DNA of 64,000 bases. Origin: Diphasiastrum complanatum. Its lineage: Eukaryota > Streptophyta > Lycopodiopsida > Lycopodiales > Lycopodiaceae. The notes under the pieces were generated by a model. The model was not told where the DNA came from and made no database searches. It saw only the letters and a list, made by a program, of their open reading frames with translations. Position numbers and translations under genes: made by a program. Shown here one piece after another: positions 1-11,016 of the stretch (position 1 is its first letter; every line of letters begins with the position of its first letter). The DNA is taken from contig CM055100.1 in the NCBI GenBank assembly GCA_029204225.1, forward strand, positions 6,703,382 to 6,767,381. The letters are read 5' to 3'.

Positions 1-336
1 AAAAGAACCATGTATAAGCATGAAATGAGATAGAGAAGAGAGAAGATGACTCTCTCCATGAGTTACATCCTTTTATAGCAGGTCCCAAACCCTATTTGGC
101 CACTTGGCTTTCCCACCAAAAATGCTAACCCTACCAATTTTGGGTCTAGATTCAATGTACCCAACTTATTCAATTGAATCTACTCAAACTCTCATTCTAT
201 CTTTCCACACTTTCAAAAAGTGTTTATTCAAATGAACTTTGAAAAGTCAACCTCTAAGTCTAAAACAAGTTTTGGCCTCAATATGCCAAATATGGTAATA
301 TTGCAAAATGTGATGAAACTAGTTGAATCTTTCACA
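1..336 (-). repeat. 3' LTR of A1 (partial, cut by window edge)
   Basis: It matches the A1 upstream LTR from its middle to its TTTCACA end. A TATA box lies at 70-79 (reverse complement GCTATAAAAG). The LTR abuts the polypurine tract, which reads CTAGTTGAAGAGGGAG on the minus strand. About 295 bp of the LTR, including the expected palindrome, lie outside the window. Confidence 0.9.
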
Positions 337-909
337 CTCCCTCTTCAACTAGGCATAGACTTGATAATACTCCAAGTGAAGTCCTATGCTTGATGAACAA
401 GTCTTTTTCCAATGCTTTGGTGAAGATATCAGCTACACATTCCTTGAAGAGACATGTTGAAGCTCCCACCTCCTTTGCAATGACTCGCTCCCTCACAAAA
501 TGAATTGTATCTCAATATGCTTACTCCTAGCATGAAAGATAGGATTGGATTCCATTCTTTGTGCTGATTGATTGTCACAAAAGATGATTGGGCTCTCTGA
601 AAAATCCAGCAAGTTAAGATCCTTGATCATCCTCTTGATCCATACCATCTCCTTTGTGCAATGTGTAAGAGCTTTGTACTCGGCCTCACTAGATGACAAT
701 GAGATAGTGGCTTGTTTCTTTGACATCCATGATATAGCTCCATCACCTATGAGAATACAATAAGAACTCATGGATTTCCTATCCATTATATCTCCAGCAT
801 AGTCCAAATCTGAAAATCCAAAAAGATTAGATGATATCCCTCATACAATATGCCAAAATCTTGAGTTCCAATGATGTACCTCAAAACTCGCTTTCCTAGC
901 TTCCAATGC
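337..909 (-). pseudogene. A1 RNase H tail of pol (broken)
   Basis: Reverse-strand frames encode the Copia RNase H end: SWMSKKQATISL, SSSEAEYKALT, IIFCDNQSAQ and the C-terminal GVLSKSML-like tail that ends at the LTR. A stop and frameshifts break it (the best open piece is 493-807). The N-terminal RNase H residues (DFAGD) are only recognisable across a frameshift near 780-900. Upstream of 909 (HWK-LGKR junction) the homology to D stops and the unrelated segment begins. Confidence 0.85.
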
Positions 910-1988
910 TCCTAGCATAGTTTTTTGCCAATAGAACTTTGATCCATCATAAGAATGATCTTCTTCCTAAGAATAGATCTTTTTTCAATGATCATGTAAT
1001 GCTCAAAATAGAAACAACCATAATTGATATAGAGAATAGTGTCCACTTGGGGTGCTTCACTATTTCTTACATCAATTTTACATGTAAAAATGTGACTAGA
1101 ACATGAAGAATCAAATAGAATGTAAGTGAGATGATTCCACCCATGCTTCCAACTCTGAACTCTCTAGAAAAATACAGCAAACAAACAATAAATGTGAGTG
1201 ATCAACTTTTGCTTGCATGTCTCCTCCTCCTTTGTCCTTTGTTGCCTTGTATCCACCATGATACTCCATGAATGAGCCTCCATCTTCATCTTGCCACAAG
1301 AAACCATCAAACCTTGGAAATCCATGAATAGGTGAGTACATAAATGATGCAAATCCAGCACCACATGACTCCATAAACCAAGTACTTTGCACTAGTCCAT
1401 CTTCAAGATCTACTTGACACAAGAAAATGACCATGAATTCACCAAAAATTGACAATCTCCAAGTATTGGCACCAAGTAGCTCAACAATTGAGAACTTAGC
1501 CATGGATGAGTGACATAATGAACCTCCAATAGATTCATTTCCATCAGCAAAATCAGCCAAGAATTCTAGTACAAATCCAACATCAAAACAATGCTTACCA
1601 ATGTAGCTAGTTTTACCATATCTTAACAATTTGCACACATCCATATGAAATTGCTCAAACATGAGATAGGACAAGTAAAGTAAACTTGAACAACACTTCC
1701 TTGCTGCTCCTTTGACCTTACTTGAGTCTTGAATATGCTGCAAAAATAGATCCATAACACCTTTGCCAATTACCTCTCCTTTGATGCTCTTGACTAGCTC
1801 CAAATTGCCAACTTCCCTTTTGACTAGTTGAAGCGCTTTGAGATCAACCTCTTGATCTTCAACTTGGCCATCAAAGTCATTGAACAAAATTTGTTTTCCA
1901 GATCCATTACTTGATTTTACAGCAAGATAACATCCATCCACTTGCATAGCTCCATGTACACAAGAAGATCCTCCAAAAGATGTTCCAC
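910..1988 (-). other. Foreign in-frame segment replacing the RT domain of A1
   Basis: The open frame 1111-2289 (392 aa) starts as the normal Copia INT-RT linker (SRLTYDQKGKQV; EEEWIEAMDLEY). At about residue 101 it turns into sequence with no Copia similarity. RT should follow there, equivalent to D residues about 825-1122. No FLNG, SLYGLKQ or YVDD motif is present in any frame. The new part is about 285 residues with a Cys/Phe-rich stretch (for example FVCCIFLESSELEAW). I do not recognise a family. The same segment occurs in element E (36290-37180), so it spread with the retrotransposon. A 1-bp insertion near 1133 relative to E ends the frame early. It could be a captured host exon or another TE piece. 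Confidence 0.75.
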
Positions 1989-4500
1989 TCTTCATAAGAG
2001 ATCGATACTCAAGATCCATTGCTTCGATCCACTCCTCTTCTTTCCTTGCTTGATCTACACTTGTAGGATCATCCAAAGAGGTTAGGAAAGCAACATAATT
2101 TCCATAAACTACTTGCTTACCCTTTTGATCATATGTGAGCCTTGAAGGTACTTGTCTTTCTCTTGATGTTCTCCTTGGCTTTTGACTTGATGAAGGTCCA
2201 TCATCACCACCATCCAAAGCAGGATCCTTCTCATCAACATCAAGAATGTTAGAACCATCTACTTTACCATCAATCATGCTTGAAGACACCTTTGGAATGT
2301 TTCCCTCATCAAAAATGACATCTCTACCAAAATCACTTTGTTAGTAGAAGGAATGTAAACCTTGTAGGCTTTACTCACCTCACTATATCCAACAAAAAAT
2401 ACCTCTTCTTGAAGATGGATCCTCCTTGATCCTATCATCAAGAGTAATGTTGACATAGCATGTGCATCCAAAGGTTCTTAGAAAGTTAACACTCGGCCTC
2501 CTCTTGAATAGCATCTCAAAAAGTGTCCTTCCATCCAAAATAGCACTCGGCCACCTATTGCACAAGAAATTGGCACACAAGAAAGCTTGATCCCAAAATG
2601 GTTTGTCAAGATTAGCACTTAACCTCATAGCTTTAGCACTTTCACATAAAGTTCTATTTTTCCTTTCAGCCACTCCATTTTGTTGTGGGGTCCTTGATGT
2701 TGTACACTCCCTCTTGATCCCATGCTCATCACAAAAGGGCCTTGAATTTGTTAGATATGTGCTCACCACCATTGTCACCTTTCAAGCACTTGATCTTTGT
2801 GGAGAACTGGTTCTCCCTTGCATTCTTGAACTTGACAAAGACATCATACACTTCATCCTTGCTCTTTAGTAGATAGGTCCAACAAAATCTACTAGAATTA
2901 TCAATGAATGTTACATACATCTTAGCTCCACTATTGCTAATTGTAGTAAATCCATGAATATCCGAATGTACAAGTTGAAAAGGCTTTGTAGATCTAGAAA
3001 TAGATCTAGTATAAGGTAGTCTATGTGACTTAGACAAAGCACAAGTCTCACAAACATGCTTGTCATTACTTAAGGAACTTGGAAGACCAATCATGACCTT
3101 CTTCCTTGCCATTACCTCCAATGACTTGAAGTTGAGGTGTCCCATCCTTTTGTGCGAAACCTCTTGAATAGAAATTTGCTCCCTTGCAACACATCCAACT
3201 TGGTTAGCATAACACAAGCATCAAGTTTGAACAACTTCCCTTGCCTTTTACCTTTTCCAATCAAGACATCCTTCCTTTTGATCAAACAAGCATCTCCATC
3301 AAACTCCACCTTGAGGCCCTTACTTAGCATTTGACTCACACTAAGCAAATTCTTGGTAATAGATGGAATAAACAAGACATCCTCCAATGAACATTCCTAT
3401 TTGTAGAGAGAGAAATAGGAATTGTGCCAATCCCTTTGATTGTACACTCACCATCATTGGCCGTGTAGATCACCCTATTGTCATCTCCATATGCCAACAA
3501 AGAAGTGAAGTACTCTTTGTGAAAGGTCATGTGTGAACTTGCTCCACTATCAATCCACCAAGGATCTAGATCTCCATCATTAGCAAGCATACATGAAGAC
3601 ATCACAAAAGCATCATCATTTGCATCTTGCACATTCAAACCATCCTCATCAAGAGTAAGATTACCTTGCTTGTCTCCTTGATCTCTCTTCTTCTTGTAGC
3701 ACTCACTTGCAAAGTGTCCTTTGATGCCACAATAGAAGCACTTGAGCTTTGATCTATCCTTCTTTTTGCCACTTGAAGAAGCATCCACTTGATCTTGTCC
3801 TTTAGACCACTTGCTTTTGGTTTTGCCCTTGAATTTGCCCTTTGTGAACATAGCATCCTCTTGAAGTGTCGATGTAGATCCACCTCTTGCTTGAAGCCTA
3901 TATTCCTCATTGATCAAGATCTCTTGAAGATCCATCAAACTTGGCAAAGTCTTTTGAATAGCAATACTTTGAACAATGTTAGCATGAGCATCCAACAAGC
4001 CATTAAGAATCACTTGAATAAGTTCTCCTTCCTTAATGCTTTCATCTATGCAAGCTAACTCATCATTCAATGCTTTCATTCTCAAAACAAAAGTACTTGG
4101 ACTTTTTTCATTCTTTTACAAACAAGAAAAGATTTGCCTTCTTAGAGTCAACACTCTAGAAGTAGACTTGGATTCATAAAGCTTCTTCAATGAATTCCAA
4201 GCTTCCAAAGATGATGTGCACTTACCAACTTCCTTGAGAAGTTCATTGGTAACATTCATCTTTATCATGTGTAGAGCCTTCTTGGCCCTCTTGTCATACC
4301 TCAATTGATCTTGTTGTGTTTCTGGTCTCTCCTCCAAACCTACGACAATATCCAAAAACATCATTCATCTCAAGAAGTGACTCCATCCTCACTTTCCATA
4401 ATGAATAGTTACTTGAGGTAAGCCTATCATTGCTTCCAACATGACTCCAATTGAGGTTGCTATGTAGATCTTCTCTTTCAACCTGCTTCAATGCACAAAG
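1989..4500 (-). pseudogene. A1 gag-protease-integrase, frameshifted
   Basis: Reading leftward: gag with NYSLWKVRMESLL (about 4400), NVTNELLKEVGKC and a CCHC knuckle CFYCGIKGHFASEC (about 3700-3745); protease WWIDSGASSHMT (about 3535-3565); integrase HHCC remnants (HKRMGHLN; CETCALSKSH); core VHSDIH, GDNGGEH and TPQQNGVAERKNR (2640-3000); then the INT C-terminus FGCTCYVNI. At least four frameshifts separate the pieces, including a 1-bp loss close to the gag start. FIDDFSR, as in D, has become FIDNSSR. This was one polyprotein collinear with D up to the linker. Confidence 0.88.
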
Positions 4501-5053
4501 CACTCCTTTGAACAACAACAAATGCTTTCAAAAGAAATCACCAAGATTTGAAACTATCTCACAAATTCTCTTCTAGAACTTATCCAAGCAAATCAACACA
4601 TAGAATCATGGAATCTTGATCAACCTATGATCTATCCTCAATCTAATGACTTTTGCCACTTCCTAAGATTGAAACACACTCAAATAAAGTCCAGAAACCT
4701 CACTATCTAGAGATCCAATCAAAATTAGGGTTTTGACAAAATCACAAAAAATTGACTATTCCAAATCTACATGCAAATGCTGAAAATTTGATATCCAATC
4801 TATAAGCCACCACTCAGGCTGAACCAATGATCCAAAAATTGGCCAAATCCAGCATGTGAATTCAAAAAATGGAATTGAACAAGTATATTGACCTATTTAG
4901 TGTTTTGATCTACAAAAGATCCAATCTACAAAAGCAAAAAATCCGATTTTGGTGTAGAATCCTCTCTAGCATGCTCTAGACTTGATATCTTCACCAAATC
5001 ATTGATAGATCTGATTTCCTCCTTCATAACCTGAGACACAAGCTCTGATACCA
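4501..5053 (-). promoter_or_regulatory. A1 leader with tRNA-iMet primer binding site
   Basis: The non-coding leader lies between the 5' LTR and gag. The PBS is at 5042-5053, TGGTATCAGAGC on the minus strand and directly adjacent to the LTR start TGTGAAAG, complementary to the 3' end of plant initiator tRNA-Met. The remaining leader has no ORF I can support. Confidence 0.85.
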
Positions 5054-5539
5054 TGTGAAAGATTTTAGATCCTTAAGATTCAATCTACTTGAATGATCTT
5101 TGGTTAGAAAGAGGAATACACTACCAATTTCACCAATGTAGAAAAATCAGCATCTACACACAATTTGAGATGCAAACACTAATAGAACTTGATCAAACTT
5201 GAATGAAATGATTATGTACTGTTGCTGTCCGTACAAAACCAGCAAGCTACTGTATTTCACACGTGTGGATCCAAAAATAACAAATATAGACCATTCTACA
5301 CAGAATTGCAAGCAATCACCAAGATAATGCACCAATGGATAGTAGAACCCAAGAGAACCATGTATAAGCATGAAATGAGATAGAGAAGAGAGAAGATGAC
5401 TCTATCCACGAGTTACATCCTTTTATAGTAGGTCCAACCCTATTTGGCCACTTGGCTTTTCCACCAAAAATGCTAACCCTACCAATTTTGGGTCTAGATT
5501 CAATGTACCCAACTTATTCAAATTGAATCTACTCAAACT
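5054..5539 (-). repeat. 5' LTR of A1, outer part
   Basis: Starts TGTGAAAGATTTTAG beside the PBS. It carries CTGTCCGTAC (5225-5234), the palindrome CACACGTGTG (5258-5267) and a TATA box (about 5420-5429). The LTR stops abruptly at 5539 where B is inserted and resumes at 11704. Total LTR length is about 633 bp, equal to the intact A-family LTR at 41402-42034. Confidence 0.92.
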
Positions 5540-6222
5540 TGTAAAAATTACAGCAAATAAGGATCCTAAAACACTTGAAATGATGAGGGAAACAATAGAT
5601 TATGATTTCATAAGATTAGCACAAGTTGAACCATCAAAATCCATCAAAAATCTATGCTTGAAACCTCACTAAATGGCCCAAATCCTTGAAGAAGGCTTCA
5701 CACGTGTGAAAGTATGGCCTCCCACAGTCTGAGTACTGTACACCAGACCTACATTCAATCCTATAATCATTAGTAATCACAAGTACTCAAACAATTATGA
5801 ACATAGAGAGCAATTGCACCATTATGAGAGAAAAAACATGAAATTGCTTGATTGATTTTGGTGAGATATCATCACCTATATATACATGATCCATCACGGT
5901 TTTGGGCAGGTATGAGTAGCCAAAAACCTATCCCTAATGCTAATTTTGGTGGATCTTTCATCCCTACCAAGTTAGGGTTGGAATCTTGGAGATCCCTCAA
6001 CAATGCAAAAATTACCAAAAATAGCTCCTATTTTTTCTCCCTTGTATCTAAGCATAATTTGGACTCATTCCAAAGGTTCTAACACTTAGGTCTACTTGAG
6101 AACATCCTTATGAATGGAATCCTATGCTATTTGGCACGTGTGACAAGCCACATCATGACCATCTAACTATTTACAAGTCATATGACCAAAACTAGTCAAG
6201 CTAGAATTGTGAATTTTTAACA
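5540..6222 (-). repeat. 3' LTR of B
   Basis: 683 bp, TGTAAAAATTACAG to TTTTTAACA, so TG...CA ended. It contains the 14-bp palindrome TTCACACGTGTGAA (5697-5710), a TATATATA box (about 5875-5884) and a second CACGTG (6135-6140). It is duplicated at 11017-11698. Confidence 0.96.
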
Positions 6223-6236
6223 CTCCTCCTCACTAT
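6223..6236 (-). promoter_or_regulatory. Polypurine tract of B
   Basis: On the minus strand AGTGAGGAGGAG directly precedes the 3' LTR. It is the expected plus-strand primer for reverse transcription. The gag-pol stop codon lies just upstream of it. Confidence 0.8.
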
Positions 6237-9200
6237 CTAGCTTGGTTCAATCATTGCTTTACTAATCACTCCAAGTGATGATCTGAACTTCATAAAAGGT
6301 GTCTTTTGAAGTGGTTTAGTAAGTAGATCAGCTACACATTCATTGCTTGGAACATGCTCCAAAGCAATCTCCTTGGCTTGCACCATTTCTCTCACAAAGT
6401 GATGGCATATCTCAATGTGCTTAGATCTTGCATGGAAGATTGGGTTAGATGCAAGGTGTTGGGCTGATATATTGTCATTGTAGATGATTGGTGCTTCCTC
6501 TGAATCCATGATCTTTAGCTCCACCAATAATCTCTTGATCCAAAGTACCTCCTTTGTAGTGGTTGTCAAAGCTTTGTACTCGGCCTCGGTTGAAGATAGA
6601 GATATAGTTTCTTGCTTTTTTGAAAGCCATGAAACCACACCTTCTCCTATGAAAGTTGAATAGGCACTTGTTGATTTCCTATCCCTCTTGTCCCCTGCAA
6701 AATCTGAATCACTAAATGCATGAAGGTTAATCACATCTCCTCTATATAGAATCCCAAAATCCAATGTACCCGAGATGTATCTTAGAATCCTCTTAGCCTT
6801 TTTCCAATGGATATTCAATGGCTTTTGCATGGATTGGCTCAACCTACATACACTAAAGCTAAGATCTGGTCTAGTTATAGTGATCCACATTAAGGAACCT
6901 ATAAGTTTCCTAAACAAAGTGATGTCCATGAAGGATCTTTCATCATCTTCATTTGGCACTTTTACATCTTGCTCCATTGGTGTGTCAACACTTTTGCATA
7001 CTTCCATCTTAAACTTCTTCAAAAGACTTTGAGCATAGTTTACTTGACTTATAAAGATAAAATCAGACCCTCTAAGTACTTCTATGTCTAAGATGAAGTG
7101 AAGACACCCTAGATCTACCATCTTGAACTCTAAGGATAGATCTATCTTGATTTTTTCAATACCATCAACACTATTTCCACTAATGATGATGTCATCTACA
7201 TAAATGAGTAAAAGTACAATACCAACATCATCAAACTTAATGTAAAGAGTGGGATCATATTCACTTTGAACAAAAGAAAGTGAAATAAGATAGCAATGTA
7301 GTCTTGAATTCCAAGATCTCGAGGCTTGCTTCAAGCCATAGATGCTTCTTTGGAGATGGCATACTTTGTTCTCCATTCCATGCTTGATGAACCCTTGTGG
7401 CTGCTCCATATAGATATCCTCTTCCAAAAAACCATTCAAGAAAGCATTAGAGACATCCATTTGACATAGAATCCATCCAAAATGTGATGCAAGTGCAATG
7501 ATTAGTCTTATTGTGACCATCTTGGCCACGGGTGCAAAAGTTTCCTCATAGTCTATCCCTCTCTCTTGAGCATAACCTTTTGCAACTAATCTTGCTTTAT
7601 GCTTGTTAACACTCCCATTTGCATTCAACTTAAGCTTGAAGACCCACTTGCATCCTATTACATTCCTTTGAGGTCTCTCAACAAGCAACCAAGTTTCATT
7701 CTCAATCAAGGCATCATACTCATCCAACATAGCTTTATACCATTCTTTGGAGTTCAATGCATCTTCAACATTAGACGGTTCTTCAAAACTAGATAAAGCA
7801 TAAGAAGTGGATGAGATACCCTCAACTTGCTGTCCTTTGCCTTGATATGTGAGCCTTGATGGCTCCACTTTTGCCCTTGAAGATCTCCTTGGTGTGATAG
7901 GTGGGTTTGGTGTTTGCTCCTCCATGAGCTCCTCCTCAAAACCAAGATCTTGCTCCTCGGCCATCTTCTTCTTGATTGTTGGAGCACTTGAGCCTTCTTC
8001 AAGCATATGCATATGATGTTCATCAAAGATGACATCCCTTGAAACAACAAATTTGTTCAAGGATGGGAGATAGACTTTGTAGCCCTTGCTTGAGCTTGCA
8101 TATCCAAGCATGATCCCTCTTGTGGAAGATGGATCCTCCTTGGTTCTTGTTTCCAATGGCACATGCACATAACATATACACCCAAAAACTTTCAAGTGAT
8201 TAAGATTGGGTTTCTTTCCATACAACATCTCATATGGAGTTTTGCCTTCAATTGCTTTGCAAGACACCCTATTCATCAAGTAGTTTGCACATACAAGAGA
8301 CTCACCCCAAAAGGATTTGGGCAAACAAGCATCTAATCTTAAAGCCTTAGAACATTCACATAATGTTCTATTCCTTCTTTCAGCAACTCCATTTTGTTGA
8401 GGAGTGTAAGGACAAGAAGTCTCTTTCTTGATCCCTTCCTCCTCACAAAAGGCCTTGAACTCATTGGAGATGAATTCTCCACCATTGTCACTTCTAAGGA
8501 TCTTGATGCTATGATTATGATGCTTTTCCACAAACAACTTGAACTTTACAAAAGTATCAAATACTTGAGACTTGAAGGAAAGTAAGAACACCCAACAATA
8601 TCTTGAGTAGTCATCAATGAAGGTTAAAAACATGGATGAACCTCCATTAGATTTGGTGCTAGCAATGTGCACATCCGAGTGTATGAGTTCAAGAGGATGA
8701 GATGACTTTGTGATGGAGTTAGGAAACACCTTCTTATGTGCCTTGGATAAGGCACAAGCTTCACAAACCTTGTCTTCCTTCCCAATAGACCTTGGTAGGC
8801 CTAAAGCATACTCCTCCTTGATCATAGCCTCCATGGAACCCGAGTTGACATGTCCAAGTCTTTTGTGCCATAAAGTAAAGGTAGATATCTTGCTCTTCTC
8901 GGCCAACATGACAACATTAGTATCCACAAATGCATCCAGCTTATAAAGTTTGCCAAGTCTAGTGCCCTTAGACACTATCTTACCCTTCTTCTTGATGAAA
9001 CATTCATTTGAAGCAAAGTCAACATTGAAACCATTGTCTACCATTTGGCCAACACTTAGTAGATTCTTTGTTATTGTAGGAATGTACAAAACACCTTCTA
9101 TGTTAATCTTTTTGGAAGATCCTAAGCAAAGGGGAATGCTACCAACTCCTTCAATCTTACAAGCTTCATCATTTGCTGTATAGATAGACTTTATAGGTCC

Positions 9201-10205
9201 ATCATAAGATAAGAGAGAAGAGAAAAACTCCCTTTTACTAGTCATGTGTGAACTAGCACCCGAGTCAATCCACCAAGGATCTTCTCCTTTGAAGCTTGTT
9301 GAAGAAAATATGGACATCATGAGAGAGTCCTCATGTGAACTCTCCTCCTCCTCCTCTTTGCTCATGTTGGCTTGGCTTTGATCTTGCTTCCTCTTGAAGC
9401 ATTCCGAGGCATAATGCCCCATCTTGCTACAATAGTAGCACTTCACCTTTGATTTGTCCTTCTTGACTTTGGTGGTTGATGGAGATGCCTTTGGGGGTCC
9501 TTCTTGATCCTCAAGATTTGTAGACTTCTTGAATGTTGATCCTTTGCCTTTGTACTTGCCTTTGCCTTTGGTGAAGAGAGCTTGGTCATCTCCACCTTGG
9601 ATGGAAAGCCTATCCATCCTCTCTTGCATTTGGCTCCTTCTTGATTCCTCGGCCATGAGCGTGCCTTGGAGTTCTTCAAGTATGGGTAGCTTACCCATAA
9701 TTGCATATCCCTGAACCAAATTGTCAAATTCAAAGCTTAGTCCATTCAATATGAGTTGAACAAGATCTTCATCCTTGATAGGGTCACCTATAAAGGCTAG
9801 CTCTTTGTTCAATTCCTTTACTCTTAGGACAAAAGTATGTGCACTCTCTCCTTTCTTTTGATAGCTTCTATAGATTTGATTCTTCAAAGCTAACATTCTA
9901 GTTTGGTTCTTGGATTCATAGACATTTTGCAAAGTCTCCCAAGCATCTTGAGCTGAAGTGCAATCTCCTACCTCTCTTAAGAGTTCATTTGCAACATTCA
10001 TTTTTATGCAATGTAGTGCAACATTGCACCTCTTGATGTATTTGGCTTTTTCTTGAGGATGAATAGGTTCACCCTCCTTACCATTTACAATTTCCATCAG
10101 ATCTTGCATGATCATGATAGATTCCATTCTAACTTTCCATATGGAATAGTTAGTTTTGTTGAGCCTTTCATTAGTATCCAAAAGATATGCATTTATAGAT
10201 GCCAT
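6237..10205 (-). CDS. Copia gag-pol polyprotein of B, intact (1322 aa)
   Basis: A single ORF with all Copia domains in order. Gag lies at residues 1-200 (NYSIWKVRMES) with a CCHC knuckle C256-x2-C259-x4-H264-x4-C269. The aspartic protease has D314-S-G. Integrase has H447/H452/C481/C484 zinc ligands and catalytic D511, D573 and E609. RT has D917 and YVDD at 1002-1005. RNase H has D1166/D1168, E1207 and D1244. The protein should assemble particles, copy the RNA and integrate the cDNA. No frameshift or stop is seen and every catalytic residue I checked is present. The ATG chosen precedes the conserved N-terminus LLDTNERL and is also used by the truncated copy at 43538. Confidence 0.97.
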   Translation of the reverse strand: MASINAYLLDTNERLNKTNYSIWKVRMESIMIMQDLMEIVNGKEGEPIHPQEKAKYIKRCNVALHCIKMNVANELLREVGDCTSAQDAWETLQNVYESKNQTRMLALKNQIYRSYQKKGESAHTFVLRVKELNKELAFIGDPIKDEDLVQLILNGLSFEFDNLVQGYAIMGKLPILEELQGTLMAEESRRSQMQERMDRLSIQGGDDQALFTKGKGKYKGKGSTFKKSTNLEDQEGPPKASPSTTKVKKDKSKVKCYYCSKMGHYASECFKRKQDQSQANMSKEEEEESSHEDSLMMSIFSSTSFKGEDPWWIDSGASSHMTSKREFFSSLLSYDGPIKSIYTANDEACKIEGVGSIPLCLGSSKKINIEGVLYIPTITKNLLSVGQMVDNGFNVDFASNECFIKKKGKIVSKGTRLGKLYKLDAFVDTNVVMLAEKSKISTFTLWHKRLGHVNSGSMEAMIKEEYALGLPRSIGKEDKVCEACALSKAHKKVFPNSITKSSHPLELIHSDVHIASTKSNGGSSMFLTFIDDYSRYCWVFLLSFKSQVFDTFVKFKLFVEKHHNHSIKILRSDNGGEFISNEFKAFCEEEGIKKETSCPYTPQQNGVAERRNRTLCECSKALRLDACLPKSFWGESLVCANYLMNRVSCKAIEGKTPYEMLYGKKPNLNHLKVFGCICYVHVPLETRTKEDPSSTRGIMLGYASSSKGYKVYLPSLNKFVVSRDVIFDEHHMHMLEEGSSAPTIKKKMAEEQDLGFEEELMEEQTPNPPITPRRSSRAKVEPSRLTYQGKGQQVEGISSTSYALSSFEEPSNVEDALNSKEWYKAMLDEYDALIENETWLLVERPQRNVIGCKWVFKLKLNANGSVNKHKARLVAKGYAQERGIDYEETFAPVAKMVTIRLIIALASHFGWILCQMDVSNAFLNGFLEEDIYMEQPQGFIKHGMENKVCHLQRSIYGLKQASRSWNSRLHCYLISLSFVQSEYDPTLYIKFDDVGIVLLLIYVDDIIISGNSVDGIEKIKIDLSLEFKMVDLGCLHFILDIEVLRGSDFIFISQVNYAQSLLKKFKMEVCKSVDTPMEQDVKVPNEDDERSFMDITLFRKLIGSLMWITITRPDLSFSVCRLSQSMQKPLNIHWKKAKRILRYISGTLDFGILYRGDVINLHAFSDSDFAGDKRDRKSTSAYSTFIGEGVVSWLSKKQETISLSSTEAEYKALTTTTKEVLWIKRLLVELKIMDSEEAPIIYNDNISAQHLASNPIFHARSKHIEICHHFVREMVQAKEIALEHVPSNECVADLLTKPLQKTPFMKFRSSLGVISKAMIEPS

Positions 10206-11016
10206 CTAGTCTCCTAATCAAGGACTTGACACAAATGAAGGTTACTTCTATTGATTTGATTGAAGGTCTACCTTATCCCACTTCTTAGGGACCTGAAAAG
10301 ATCAGTAATAGACTTCCTATAAATATCTAAGAATGATCTCTAACAAAATCAAATCATAGAATACTAGAAACAATGCACTTGCTTGATTGAAGTAGACAAT
10401 ACTAGTAGAATTGCCCCTCTTTCTATAAAGAACATTAAAGCTTCCAAATGATCTGATCAAGAGTGAATTTCAGCAACCTAATATACTTCCAAAATCACTT
10501 GTAAAAGATCTAAATGGAACTTAATGAGGATGCAACACAATCTACTATCCAATCACAAGCAAAAAATGATCAAAATTGATGAAAAATTGATCTAATTTGG
10601 TGCATAAGTCAAGCAATGGTTGGACTGAACCTAAATCACTTTAGGAGGTGCCTACTACACCTTAGAACAGCCTTGAAGAGTCCCCAAAACTCTGATCTTC
10701 CCTCTCCTTGAATGCTAGAAAGCCTCCTCTATGAAATCACCTCCAAAACTCGCTTAGAAATCAATGCTTGGAGCAAGCAAAACTTGCTATCTTGGTAATG
10801 TGAATTGAATTCAACTTTGCCTCTGGTTTTAGACACCTAAACACCTGCAAATGAAGTCACACAACACCAATCTCCAATGTATTTGACTCACTTTGAGTTC
10901 TAGAATCAATACTAGATGCTAAGATCCAATCTACACAAGATTTAGATCAAAACTTGTGATCAAATTGAATGAAAACCAAGGATTTAGCTCATTTCAGCCT
11001 TTAGGCTCTGATACCA
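10206..11016 (-). promoter_or_regulatory. B leader and primer binding site
   Basis: The roughly 800-nt untranslated leader contains no credible ORF. The PBS TGGTATCAGAGC (minus strand, 11005-11016) touches the 5' LTR and is complementary to initiator tRNA-Met. The leader is conserved in the B copy at 42727-43537. Confidence 0.88.

Noticed and set aside
572-763. Plus-strand ORF inside the A1 RNase H region
   Set aside because: It is the antisense shadow of the RNase H frame; many similar ones exist opposite every Copia gene.
5852-6082. 76-aa ORF duplicated at 11328-11558
   Set aside because: It lies within both LTRs of B, so the duplication is just the LTR pair; no coding signature.
6775-9714. 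Several plus-strand ORFs of 60-85 aa opposite the B polyprotein
   Set aside because: Antisense shadows of an intact coding frame with no motif or start context of their own.
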